Assembly: GCF_030690725.1 (NCBI RefSeq)
Contig: NZ_JAUYGD010000038.1
Location: 37,940-101,939, forward strand
Length of the DNA stretch: 64,000 nucleotides
Reading direction: 5' to 3'
Origin: Pseudomonas sp.
GTDB taxonomy: Bacteria; Pseudomonadota; Gammaproteobacteria; Pseudomonadales; Pseudomonadaceae
The position numbers were made by a program, and so were the translations under genes. Every line of letters begins with the position of its first letter. The first letter of the stretch is position 1. Below are positions 63,929-64,000 of the stretch, one piece after another. The notes beneath the pieces were generated by a model that saw nothing but the letters and a program-made list of their open reading frames with translations, did not search any database and was not told the origin of the DNA.

Positions 63929-64000
63929 CAGACTGCAGCGAAGCGCTCGTCGAGATAGGCAATGATCGCCTTGGACTCATACAGCCAGGTGCTCTGGCCG
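63928..64000 (-). CDS. 3' end of a glutathione S-transferase/thioredoxin-fold gene, truncated by window
   Basis: Only the last 23 residues are inside the window: STWLYESKAIIAYLDERFAA and V before a TGA stop at 63928-63930. The E-S-x-x-I-x-x-Y-L-D-x-R-F pattern is the end of a GST N-terminal (thioredoxin-fold) domain, so a short single-domain GST-like protein is likely. The rest is beyond base 64000. Confidence 0.7.
   Translation of the reverse strand, partial: GQSTWLYESKAIIAYLDERFAAV

Overview
The window is chromosomal DNA of a Pseudomonas. It is GC-rich, gene-dense, and full of translationally coupled (ATGA or TGATG) gene pairs. From recall, its gene order follows the P. aeruginosa PA2832-PA2807 neighbourhood: tpm, htpX, an alaA-like aminotransferase, msrB, gpx, ospR, a sagS-like hybrid kinase, a DUF815 ATPase, a GAF-type methionine sulfoxide reductase, GST, Glu/Gly tRNAs, a PA2817-like protein, FadE, a transglutaminase and a YadGH-type ABC exporter. 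No phage genes, transposase, integrase, plasmid genes or CRISPR array were seen.

Layout. 1-12,310: core metabolism and redox repair. It includes a compact peroxide/methionine-sulfoxide module (msrB, gpx, ospR, with msrC nearby) and a 28-bp perfect palindrome that is probably the OspR operator. 12,431-13,037: one strong promoter, four tRNA genes (Glu-Gly-Glu-Gly) and terminators. 13,053-18,735: FadE, transglutaminase, ABC exporter. 18,826-25,072: an RND efflux pair, a CurA-type reductase and an SDR. 25,219-31,824: a BASS transporter, CysB, a universal stress protein, a nucleotidase/reductase/thioredoxin-like operon, a PilZ protein and DAHP synthase. 31,889-38,313: BenE and LysE transporters, a MarR/aminotransferase divergent pair, a GST and a UvrD-like helicase.

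The accessory highlight is 38,587-60,498, a complete catecholate siderophore locus. The plus-strand biosynthetic operon has the order isochorismate synthase, DHB-AMP ligase, isochorismatase-ArCP, NRPS (C-A-PCP), DHB dehydrogenase, NRPS (docking-C-A-PCP-E), stand-alone A domain. As recalled, this is the C-E-B-F-A-G-H order of the Aeromonas amonabactin operon. By-eye specificity codes fit lysine for the first NRPS and glycine for the stand-alone A domain, and the epimerase fits a D-residue, so an amonabactin-like peptide of DHB, Lys, Gly and a D-aromatic residue is inferred. A converging minus-strand operon encodes an MFS exporter, a TonB receptor, two FecCD permeases, an ATPase and a binding protein. 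A FhuF-type ferric reductase is divergent from it. Near-identical Fur-like half-sites lie at both ends of the locus. No thioesterase domain and no PPTase are encoded.

60,581-64,000 holds two Nudix hydrolases, a small P-loop kinase, an unrecognised Cys-rich small protein, a copper-linked pair (DUF2946-like protein and cupredoxin) and the 3' end of a GST-like gene. Repeats of note are two 142-bp inverted-repeat elements of identical layout (5104-5245 and 45398-45539, the latter inside the siderophore operon) and two copies of a palindromic REP-like repeat.
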